From: an uncultured Pelagibacteraceae bacterium
Lineage (GTDB): Bacteria > Pseudomonadota > Alphaproteobacteria > Pelagibacterales > AG-422-B15
Direction of reading: 5' to 3'
Length of the DNA: 64,000 nt
Assembly: GCA_902517885.1 (NCBI GenBank)
Contig: CABYDZ010000001.1
Coordinates: 62,001-126,000 of the forward strand
Both the position numbers and the translations under genes were made by a program. The notes under the pieces are model-generated. The model was not told the origin of the DNA. It made no database searches and saw nothing but the letters and a program-made list of their open reading frames with translations. This document shows, one piece after another, positions 18,761-28,700 of this stretch (its first letter is position 1; every line of letters begins with the position of its first letter).

Positions 18761-19825
18761 ATGGATTCAAACTTAGAAGCAAAAAAAGAAAAAGTTATTG
18801 ATCTCATTAATAAACTAGACGATGGCAGCTTTTCACTGATGTTGTTAATTCATATCTCTCGGTATCAAAATTTATTTTTACATACGGATTCTGATTGGGA
18901 AAACAGCCCAACCAATTGGTTAACGAAAGATAAACGACTACAAGATGAGTCTATTGGCGTTCTTTCGTTTATCATCCTTTATTCTCTTACCAATGCACAT
19001 GTGAATGCAGACCTTTTTCCTGAACATAGAAAGCAAATTAAGGCAATGCGTCTTGAAGACTTCTTGGATAATAATTTTTTTGTAGGTCCATATAAAAAGT
19101 TTATTGGAAAAAAAATATCTCTTAAAGTTCTCGAGGCATTTTTTTCTATACCCCGTGAAAATATAAGACGATACATAAATTCATTGATAGAGGCTGGGCT
19201 TGTAAATAAAGATAAAAAGTATGGTTACCTTTTAAACATGGAGGCGTATGTTCAATATATATTTACAGATTCTCTTAGTAAAATTATGAAGTCACTCATG
19301 AGAACATTCGATGATATTATCGTAAATCTTGAAGATAAGTATAAACTAAAATTAAATTTAAAATCTATTGGGACCATAAATCTAAAAAAAGTAAAGCCAG
19401 AAATCTGGAATCGGATAAGGTTACCCATGTATCACTTTTGGGTAAGAGTTTTAACACTGGAAGGCAATGATTTAAGCTTAACTCCTAATGATCGCGTTGT
19501 CTTGTCTGCATCAATCTATTTTAGGAAACGTACTGGAATATTAAATTTTAAAACTATTTCTGATTTATACGAAAATGATTATCTTTTACCGACTAATATA
19601 TCATCAATTTCTGAGGCATCTAGAATGCCGAGAGAAACTGTGAGGAGGTGCAGTAATAAGTTAATAAAGATTGGACATTTAGAAAAAAAAAGACGTCAAT
19701 TGTTTAGAATTAATTACGCACATAAAGATGGAGAAGTAGCAACATTTATCAAGAATAAGGCAATTACGACGCGTGATATGATGAATTTTTACTTTAGTAT
19801 TTACAATGATCTATCTCAGTCTTAA
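18761..19825 (+). CDS. Putative transcription regulator with two HTH segments
   Basis: 354-residue cytoplasmic protein with two similar helix-turn-helix/winged-helix segments, about 120-150 (FFSIPRENIRRYINSLIEAGL) and 280-312 (ASRMPRETVRRCSNKLIKIGH). Both carry the recognition-helix pattern PRE-N/T-I/V-RR, which suggests internal duplication. The N-terminal 100 residues are unrecognised. It is preceded by the palindrome at 18735 that recurs in the adhesin/TolC spacer, and its end overlaps the end of the TolC-like gene by 4 bases, so it is likely the local regulator of adhesin production. No ligand-binding or receiver domain is obvious. Confidence 0.65.
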   Translation: MDSNLEAKKEKVIDLINKLDDGSFSLMLLIHISRYQNLFLHTDSDWENSPTNWLTKDKRLQDESIGVLSFIILYSLTNAHVNADLFPEHRKQIKAMRLEDFLDNNFFVGPYKKFIGKKISLKVLEAFFSIPRENIRRYINSLIEAGLVNKDKKYGYLLNMEAYVQYIFTDSLSKIMKSLMRTFDDIIVNLEDKYKLKLNLKSIGTINLKKVKPEIWNRIRLPMYHFWVRVLTLEGNDLSLTPNDRVVLSASIYFRKRTGILNFKTISDLYENDYLLPTNISSISEASRMPRETVRRCSNKLIKIGHLEKKRRQLFRINYAHKDGEVATFIKNKAITTRDMMNFYFSIYNDLSQS

Positions 19826-22596
19826 ATTGAGCACATTAAAATAATTTCTTCATTGCACACTAGTTCAGCTTCAATAATGGAGCTATTTTGGGAACTTAAT
19901 TGTGTATCGAGCACTTCCAGCATAGACTTTGCTTCACTCATTGGAACTGGACCTACAATGACGGAGTAGTCGTTTTTATCAAATTTATCGACATTGATAT
20001 CATATTTTAGGAATCTGCTGTCAAATCCCATTACATCATAAATATAGTTCATAAAACTGAATGCAGAATTACCACGCGTATAAGATCCAATTTTTATATA
20101 AACAAATTCAGCATCGCTGGTATCAATTGTTAATTCAGTCTCTTCAATATCACTTGCTTGGGCACTAAATGCATTCGATACAACTTCTGTAGGTTCTTCG
20201 ATGAGTTGAGTTAGGTCTTCTAATGCTTGGGTTGCTTCTTCAGCCAATTTATTTTCTAATTCAGCAGTATTGTTCAGTTCTGTAAGTAACTCTCTTGCAG
20301 TATTGGCTTCTTCTACAAGACTGTTCTCATCAACAGTATTAATGATTTTCTTTTTTGGTAAAACGTTAATCAAGTCTAATGTTTCTTCAGTATTATTAAT
20401 TGTTGTTTCATCATTCGGTATGAGAGATGTATCTGCCTGGTTCTCAATTGTATCCATCTCTGTAATCGCTTCTTCTTCACTATCAATTGCAGATTCGTCG
20501 AGTATATTTTGAGCTTTTTTAAGTGTGTTATCTACTGAGTCTAATAAATCATTGAGACTATCGGCGTCATTAATCACCATTTCATTCGAAACTGCATACT
20601 CATCTAAATCAATTTTTGGCTCTTCAATAATTTCTGCAATCTCAGGAATTTCATCATTTGATTCTGAGACTTCTTCATTAGTTTCAATGTCTTTTTCAAT
20701 TGTGAGGTTGTTTGCTTCTTTTTTATCCAAACCTAACTGGATAAGTTTTTGCCTTGCACCTTCACCTTCTTGGGCAAGAAATTCACCCTCATCCATAAAT
20801 TGAAGCGTGAAGCTATCCTCAACAGATACAAGCGCATTTGCAACTGAAACTTTTAATTTTATGCCAGATACGTCACTAGGAGGATTGCCCACAAATGATA
20901 AATCAGAAGTTAAAAAAGCGAGCCATCTTGGTAAAGCGGTGCCATCTTCTTGTACAGCTTCATAACGCAATTTACCAGGCCCACTTATATTGAAAGTATT
21001 ATCAGAAATTTGGAATTTATTACTGCTTTGCTGAGTGTTAATCGGATCATTGATTATTAAAAGCATCGGATCTTGTTCATTGATGGGAATTTCTACAGTC
21101 GCTTGATAATTCATACCCCATTCAGCTAAATTCTTTTGAATATCATTACTTAGTTCTTCAATTGACATATTTTGATGATTTTCAGGCAAGATGTCCTTGC
21201 CAATTGAAGCATAAATCTGACCGATACTGTGCTGCATCTCTGAAAAAGCTAAATCTTTTCTTAACTCGGCAACTAAAAGACTCGCTTCTTCTCTGATAAC
21301 TTCAAGTTCACCAAACCGTGATACTTTTTGAGCATTTTGGACCTGTTTGCTTATTCTTTTGGCGACATCTAAATATCTTTGAGCTGTATCATATTCCTCA
21401 ATCGCGAGGTCGTAGTTGATATTGGATAAATGAACCTGAGACAGTACTGTCATTGCAATTGCTAAATGTCTTTCAGCGATCAGTTCTTGGTTAGCTTTAG
21501 AGGCCTTTCTTGTCGCTCCGACAGAGAAAATATCAAATAAATTACCTCCAATTGATGCTCCATATTCATAGGTGTCTTGGTTAAACAAGTAATTATTATT
21601 TGTATATCCGTAGGCAGCATTAAATTTTAAACTTGGAATAAGGGCTAACATTGCAGCTCGAGTATCTTTACTAGAGATCCTTTTTTGATAACGACTTTCC
21701 ATCAGCTCTGGCCTTGAAAGGAGAGCGACCTCTTCCATTGTTTGAATATCCATCTTAAGGTTTGTCAGGTAAGTGTCATTATCAGCAAGTGTAAATTTTT
21801 GATTAGGAAGCAGCCCCATCAGTGTCGCAAGCTCATTTTTCGAGTTTATAAGAGCGCGTTGCTGTGTTTGAAGAGTTCTCTGAACATCAAGTAGCTCTTT
21901 TTGATAAAGCAAAGAATCCATAGGAGCTGAAATTAAAAGCTCTTCAATATACTGAGAGTCAGCAAGGGCATCTTCTACTCTTTTTAGAAGTGGATTGAGT
22001 TTTTTTAGGAGATTTTCAGATGCTTGGGCTTTCCAATAAGACCTTATAATATCTCGAGTAATGTTTTGAATAGCTTTTCTCTCAAGTTCCTTTGCAATTA
22101 AATATCTGTCAGCTTGCTGTCCTGCTCTGATGTATGAAAGACCAAAATCCAATGCATTCCAGGTAAATTCAATGCCTCTTGTTTCCTGACTTTTATCTCT
22201 TGAGATTGTATAACTCTCTGTCCCATCGAGTGAGGGAGCAGTACCACCATCAGTCGTAACAGTTTTACTTAAAGAGGGCTGCAGCTTTGTGAATTCGGAA
22301 TAACCTGCACTTAAGGCAATGTCAGGAAGCATGTCAAATTTTTGAAGATCTCTTTGTCTGTTTGCTAAAGCAGACTCCATTACACTTATTCTAAGATCAC
22401 GATTATTTCTAATCGCTATTGCAATTGCGGTATGCAAGTCAATATTTTGCAATGATGTATCAACGGTTAGTTCAGTAATATCTTCAGCAATTGAAAAACT
22501 TAAAGTTTCTGCATCAATATTTTTTGGAGAGCGCGCACAGGCAGCGAGTGCGATAAATAGGCAAAATATAATTATTTTTGTACCAATTCTTTTCAT
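19822..22596 (-). CDS. TolC-family outer-membrane lipoprotein fused to cadherin-like and SPOR-like domains
   Basis: 924-residue envelope protein. The lipobox LAAC (17-20) marks a lipoprotein. Residues about 50-470 form an outer-membrane efflux/TolC channel with long helical segments. About 515-605 resemble a CADG (dystroglycan/cadherin-like) module (RYEAVQEDGTALPRWLAF...GNPPSDVSG pattern). An acidic Glu/Asp-rich linker covers about 620-820. The last 95 residues (FVYIKIGSYTRGNSAFSFMN onward) look like a SPOR peptidoglycan-binding domain. Usual TolC proteins are about 450 residues, so roughly half is added. It is divergent from the giant adhesin and probably provides its outer-membrane pore. 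Confidence 0.8.
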   Translation of the reverse strand: MKRIGTKIIIFCLFIALAACARSPKNIDAETLSFSIAEDITELTVDTSLQNIDLHTAIAIAIRNNRDLRISVMESALANRQRDLQKFDMLPDIALSAGYSEFTKLQPSLSKTVTTDGGTAPSLDGTESYTISRDKSQETRGIEFTWNALDFGLSYIRAGQQADRYLIAKELERKAIQNITRDIIRSYWKAQASENLLKKLNPLLKRVEDALADSQYIEELLISAPMDSLLYQKELLDVQRTLQTQQRALINSKNELATLMGLLPNQKFTLADNDTYLTNLKMDIQTMEEVALLSRPELMESRYQKRISSKDTRAAMLALIPSLKFNAAYGYTNNNYLFNQDTYEYGASIGGNLFDIFSVGATRKASKANQELIAERHLAIAMTVLSQVHLSNINYDLAIEEYDTAQRYLDVAKRISKQVQNAQKVSRFGELEVIREEASLLVAELRKDLAFSEMQHSIGQIYASIGKDILPENHQNMSIEELSNDIQKNLAEWGMNYQATVEIPINEQDPMLLIINDPINTQQSSNKFQISDNTFNISGPGKLRYEAVQEDGTALPRWLAFLTSDLSFVGNPPSDVSGIKLKVSVANALVSVEDSFTLQFMDEGEFLAQEGEGARQKLIQLGLDKKEANNLTIEKDIETNEEVSESNDEIPEIAEIIEEPKIDLDEYAVSNEMVINDADSLNDLLDSVDNTLKKAQNILDESAIDSEEEAITEMDTIENQADTSLIPNDETTINNTEETLDLINVLPKKKIINTVDENSLVEEANTARELLTELNNTAELENKLAEEATQALEDLTQLIEEPTEVVSNAFSAQASDIEETELTIDTSDAEFVYIKIGSYTRGNSAFSFMNYIYDVMGFDSRFLKYDINVDKFDKNDYSVIVGPVPMSEAKSMLEVLDTQLSSQNSSIIEAELVCNEEIILMCSI

Positions 22597-22671
22597 TTAT
22601 TAAAGGTATCTTTTATCAACGGTTTAAAGAAGGGAATATAGACAAATGGCTAAAAACTCTAAAAAAATTTT

Positions 22672-22684
22672 GCCCAAAATGGGT
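22672..22684. promoter_or_regulatory. Palindromic operator candidate in the TolC/adhesin spacer
   Basis: GCCCAAAATGGGT, which on the other strand reads ACCCATTTTGGGC and matches the palindrome at 18735 in 12 of 13 positions. It lies in the 185-base divergent spacer between the TolC-like lipoprotein and the giant adhesin, well placed to control both promoters. Confidence 0.6.
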
Positions 22685-22781
22685 TATTTAAGCTTATGAG
22701 AGTACCTTTAGAATTTCAGTAATGTATAAAGAAAAGGCTAAATGCCAATAATCATACTAAAGCGAGAAATTACATATAAAA

Positions 22782-25700
22782 ATGAGCAATAAACTTATTC
22801 AGGCTTTGGAACCCCGTCTTATGTTGGACGGTGCTGCAGTAGCAACTGCAATTGATGCGGTTGATGATTTAGCTCAGTTTCAAAAATCCGAAAGCGATAA
22901 ATCGTCTAAAGCAGATCACTTTAAAGTTGATAAAGATACTAAACTACCTTTTGTAAATGTAGACGCATCAGCTCAAAGTGCAAAATCAAGACAGATTATA
23001 TTTATCGATAGTACAGTTGAAGATATTGAAACTCTAATCAACAGTTTTGACAACAATACTGAAGTGCATGTCATACAAAGTGATCAAGATGGATTTGTTA
23101 CCATGCAAAATATTTTATCATCGCAAGAAAATATTGATGCGGTTCACGTCATTGGTCACGGTAGTGTAGGACAGATTGCATTTGGTACAGCTGTATTGAA
23201 CAGTAACACATTAAATGCTTATGAAAATATTCTCCAAGAGATTGGAACTAGTCTCTCAGAAAACGGAGACATTTTATTTTATGGATGTAACGTGGCAGCA
23301 GATCAAAGTGGTGAGATATTAATCAGACAAATTGCAGACATCACAGATGCTGATGTAGCGGCATCAGATGACATTACTGGTAAAGGCGGGGATTGGGACC
23401 TTGAAAAACACACAGGAATTATTGAAACTGAAAATGTTTCAGTTGTAGGTTATCAATATACCCTGAGTAACGGTGTAACGGCAACTCAAAATGCTGTTGA
23501 AATACATAATTCAAATATGAATTTCATGGCTGGCGGTGGATCCTATAATAATAACACTGGAGGTCAAACAGACTCTGGTGGAACCCGATACATCGTTACG
23601 CTTGAAAGAGGTAATGTGACAACTGGAAGTAATTTGGTTTTTGATTACGCTGTGGCTTCATCAAGTCACGATCCAGACAACGACGGCGCTGTTAACGTTT
23701 ATATGGTTTACCTGAATGATTATGTAAATAGAAGATCCTTAAACGATAGAGGTATTATAACGTTTGACAATGAAATTCTTGGTATCTTTACCACCCCTGA
23801 AAATACAATAGCAAAATCTGGTTATGATATGTCCACCGGTACTTATCCTCTAACAACCGGTTCTAAAAAAGTTCAAATGAGAGATTTGGAGTATCAAAAT
23901 GATGGAGTACCTCCAGGTGTAATGGGATCAGGAGATGCTTTTACCGTAACAGGTTCAAACAAAATTTTAACTATGGCTACAGATAATGGACTAAAAGGAG
24001 ACTTTATCAGGGTGGTTACCAGAGTTGCTTCTGATCCTGTAGTGGGTAATAACGACTCTGGCTATATTAACGAAGACTTAACATTAGATGTCTCTAATGG
24101 TGCAAGTGCGAATGATAGCACTCCAGACACATCTGGAGAGCACACAGGGGATGTTTTGCTTAATGATACTGGTGGTGATGGATCTGCTTTAAATGTGAGT
24201 GCAATAAATGGAGGGTCTCTTGGATCGCCAGTTGATGGAACTTATGGTCAATTAACACTCAATCCAAACGGTTCATATAGTTACGCAGCTAATAAAGATG
24301 CTGCTGATGACTTAGATCCTGGTGATATAGTAACTGATACCTTTACTTATACAGTTTCTGATGGAAGCGATACTGATACTGCAACAATTACAATTACAAT
24401 TGCTGGTGTGAATGATGCGCCAGTTGGAGCAGCTGATACAGGAGCGGTCAACGAAGATAAACAGCTCGAAGTCAGCGCAGGAAGTGGTGTTTTAGCAAAT
24501 GATACCGATGCGGACGACAATGCAAGCTTAGTAGTATCTGCTGTCCAAGGACAGTCTAGTAATATTGATTCAAATGTTACCGGTACGTATGGTACATTAA
24601 ATTTGGACGCAGATGGTTCATATACCTATATTGCTGATCAAAGTGCTGCAGACGGACTTGCTGCAGCAGCAACTGCAACAGACACATTTGCTTACACTGT
24701 TAGTGATGGCACCGCAACGAGCACGGTAAATTTGGTCATCACAGTTACAGGGATAGGACCTGAAGGAGTTAATGATACAGCTTCTGTAAATGAAAATGCC
24801 TTGCTTGATGCTGACAACGCATCGTCTACTGGCGTTCTGGCTAATGATGATGACAATGCTGCTTATGATAGCGAGAGTTTAGCTGTTACGAATATCAGTT
24901 CCGACTCCACAGGAAACAGTGGTAGCGCAACCCAAGGCGTGCTTGGTACCTATGGTACGCTTACTATGGCAGCTGATGGTACTTATACATATACGCCAAA
25001 CACAGCTGCTGCTGAAGCGTTAGATGCAAATGATCCTGCTACTGATGCCTTCACGTATACAGTAAAAGATGATGATGACAAGAATTCATCTACCGCAACA
25101 CTTACCATTTCAATTACTGGTCAGGATGACAACCCCGTTGGTGTCAATGATACAGGTTACATCAACGAAGATGGAACGTTGACTGTGTCAGACGGTGGCT
25201 CTGCTGTGACAGGAACAGACAGCAACAACAACAATGAAAGTGGTGATACTACAGGCGATGTTTTGCTGAATGACACTGATGCAGACGCAGGTGCAACTCT
25301 CGTTGTTTCTGCAATACAGGGTGGATCATTAGGATCAGGTGTGAATGGGACCTATGGTACGCTCACTTTATACTCAACCGGAAGATATACATATGTTGCA
25401 GATCAAAGTGATGCGGACGGACTTGCAGCAGATGCAGTTCAAACTGATGTCTTTACATATACTGTAAGCGATGGAGCTGGCGATACAAGTAACGCTAGTC
25501 TGACAATTACAGTAAAAGGTATTGGCCCCCAAGGTGTGGCCGACACAGCGTCTGTGGCTGAAAATGCAACGGTAGACAACAATAATGCTGCCACAAATGG
25601 AGTGCTCGCAAATGATGATGATAATGCATCATTTGACCAAGAAAGTCTTGCAGTAACTGCAATAACTGGCGCATCAGCAGGAACAGTTGGCGGTGACACA

Positions 25701-28700
25701 ACAGGAACTCACGGAACACTCTCAATCAATGAAGATGGTACTTATTCTTATGCAGCGACTAATGACGCTCTTGATCCTAATGAGCAAGTTACAGATGTAT
25801 TTACTTACACTGTAAAAGACGATGCGAATAAAAATGCAAGTACCGCAACGTTAACCATTACTGTAACTGGAGCAAATGATCCTATAACAGCTGTCGATGA
25901 TACAGATGCAGTATTTGCGGGATCTACAATTGATCGAAGTGAAACTGATACAGAAGAACTTGATCATGACGATACTGACCCTGATGGTGACGATGTTTCA
26001 GGCAATTTTACTATTACCGCTATTAGTCATGGTGGAGTTGCAAAGATAGTCGGCACAGAATTTGAGACAAGTAAAGGTACCATGACTATTTTTTCAAATG
26101 GTAGGTACACGTACTCTGCAAATAAAGCAGGATCCACTGACCTTGCAAATAACGCTATAACCACAGATACTTTTACTTACACTGTTCAGGATCACAGTGG
26201 TGGAGATACCGATACTGCTGATCTGGTTATTACAATAACAGGAACGAACAATACAGCACCAGTTGCTAATACCGACGCAGGTTATATTTTGGAGGATGGT
26301 CGTCTTGAAGTAACAGATGGTGCGACGGCAAATGATGCTACTCCGGATGCAACAGGAGAACATACAGGGGATGTCTTATTAGATGATACTGATGCGGACG
26401 GTGACACACTTACCGTTTCTGATATTTCAGGAGGGTCGGTGACCAATAATGCAAATGGGACTTACGGAACATTAGTAATTCAAAGTAATGGTAGTTATGT
26501 CTATACAGCGGATAAGGCTGCAGCAGATGCATTGGATGCTGATGATGTGGTTACTGATCAATTTACCTATACAATTAGTGATGGCAATGGAGGAACTGCG
26601 ACCTCGACACTTACCTTCACCGTAAAAGGAATTGATGATGATCCTGTTGGTGTAGCCGACACAGGAGCAGTTGATGAAGACGCTCAACTTCAAGTAAATG
26701 CTGAAAGTGGAGTATTATCAAATGATACTGATGCTGATGCGAGTTCAAGTCTGTCCGTGACCACAGTTAGTTCCAATAACACAAGTCAAAGTGGAAGTGC
26801 TGGCTCAGAAATTACAGGCGAATTCGGGTCCCTCACACTAGATTCAGATGGAAAATATACATACACGGCCAATACGGCAGCTGCTGATAATTTAGCCCAC
26901 AATGCAACGGCCACTGACGTGTTTACCTATACCGTCAGCGATGGTGCTGGAACAACCAGCAACACTACTCTAACAATTGCAGTGACAGGAAAGGGTCCTG
27001 TTGGCTCTGCTGATACTGCTGCAGTAAATGAAAACGTGTTACTCAGCAAGGATGCAGCAAGTGGTGTTCTAACAAATGATACTGGCGGAGATCAGGAAAG
27101 TCTTGCAGTTACTAATATTTCCTCAAATGATACCAGCGCAACAGGTACTGCTGGTCAGGGAGTGTTAGGAACATACGGTACTTTAACTATGGCTGCAGAT
27201 GGAAGTTATACATATACACCTAATACAGCCGCCGCAGAGGCTCTAGATGGTGGTGATACGGTTTCAGAAAAGTTTACCTATACTGTAAAAGATGATGAGG
27301 ATAAAAATTCTTCAACCGCTGAGCTTACAATTAATATTACGGGTGTTAATGATGCCATCGTTGCAGTTGACGATACGGATGCTGTTGATGAGGACGGCAG
27401 AGTTGATAGGTTAATTAGTGATGACCAAGAACTTGATCATGATGATACTGATGTTGATACAGATGATGTGAGTGGAAGTCTCACAATTACTGATATAAGA
27501 ACAGGTCCTAAAGATGGAACCGGAAATGATGGCGCGGTAGGTGTGGCGCTAACAGGAGAATATGGAACACTGACAGTGAATGATAATGGATCATACACTT
27601 ATATCGCTGATCAAGATAAATCAGATCAACTTCCCACAGGTCAAACAGGAACAGATACATTTACCTACACTGTGAGTGATGGTACTGAAACTTCGACTGC
27701 TCAACTGACTTTCACAGTCACCGGTATCAATGATAACGATCCAGTTTCTGTAGACGACACCGATACTGTAAACAGAGACGCAACGATAGATAGAACAGAT
27801 GGATCTACATTTGATCTAGCTATTGATGATACTGATGCAGACTCGGACACATTAACCATTACTGAAATAAGAAAAGGCAATACCAAAGGTGGGGGGGATG
27901 CTGGGACCATAGGACAACCGTTGGTCGGTGAATATGGAACATTAACGCTACAGGCAGATGGCAGTTATAAATATGCTGCTGACCAAGACTCAATTAACGA
28001 CCTAGGTCGTGGACAAAGTGTAATTGAGCATTTTAATTATACCGTATCTGATGGCTCAAGAACTACAACAGGACTACTTTCAATAACTGTAAATGGTATT
28101 AGTGATCCGCCTATTCCAACTGATGATGTTTTGGAGGCAGATGCCGGTGCACAATCAATTACAGAAGCAACTTCAGGGGTTTTGATAAATGATATAGATC
28201 CCGATGGCGACAGTATTTCAGTAGATACTATTAGAACAGGAGAAGAAACTGGAACAGGAACCTCAGGAACAATTGGAACAGCATTAACTGGAACATATGG
28301 TGATTTAACAATGAATTCTGACGGAAGTTACACCTATCAAGCGAATAATGCAAAGGCACTAAATCCTGGTGAAACTGCAACAGAATACTTTACTTATACT
28401 GCAACCGACGGCGAGTCTTCTGTTGAGGCACAAATAGCTATTACCGTGACAGGTAAAAATGATCCACCTGAAGTTTTATACCCTGTTCGAGATCCAAACG
28501 TAGTTACAGGTGAAAAATTTATTATCAGGCACAAACAAATTTTTGATGATCCAGATAGAGGTATTTATGACATCGCGGAATACAAAATTATTGATCCTGA
28601 AGATGGTACAGAAGTAAGTCTTCCTGATGGACTAAGACTAAAACAAAATAAACTTCATGGATCCATTAATACGCCTGGGACATACAGTATTACAATTAGA

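Noticed and set aside
24043-28460. Reverse-strand open frames inside the adhesin repeats
   Set aside because: They mirror the repeated codons of the forward gene and lack starts, ribosome sites and family features.
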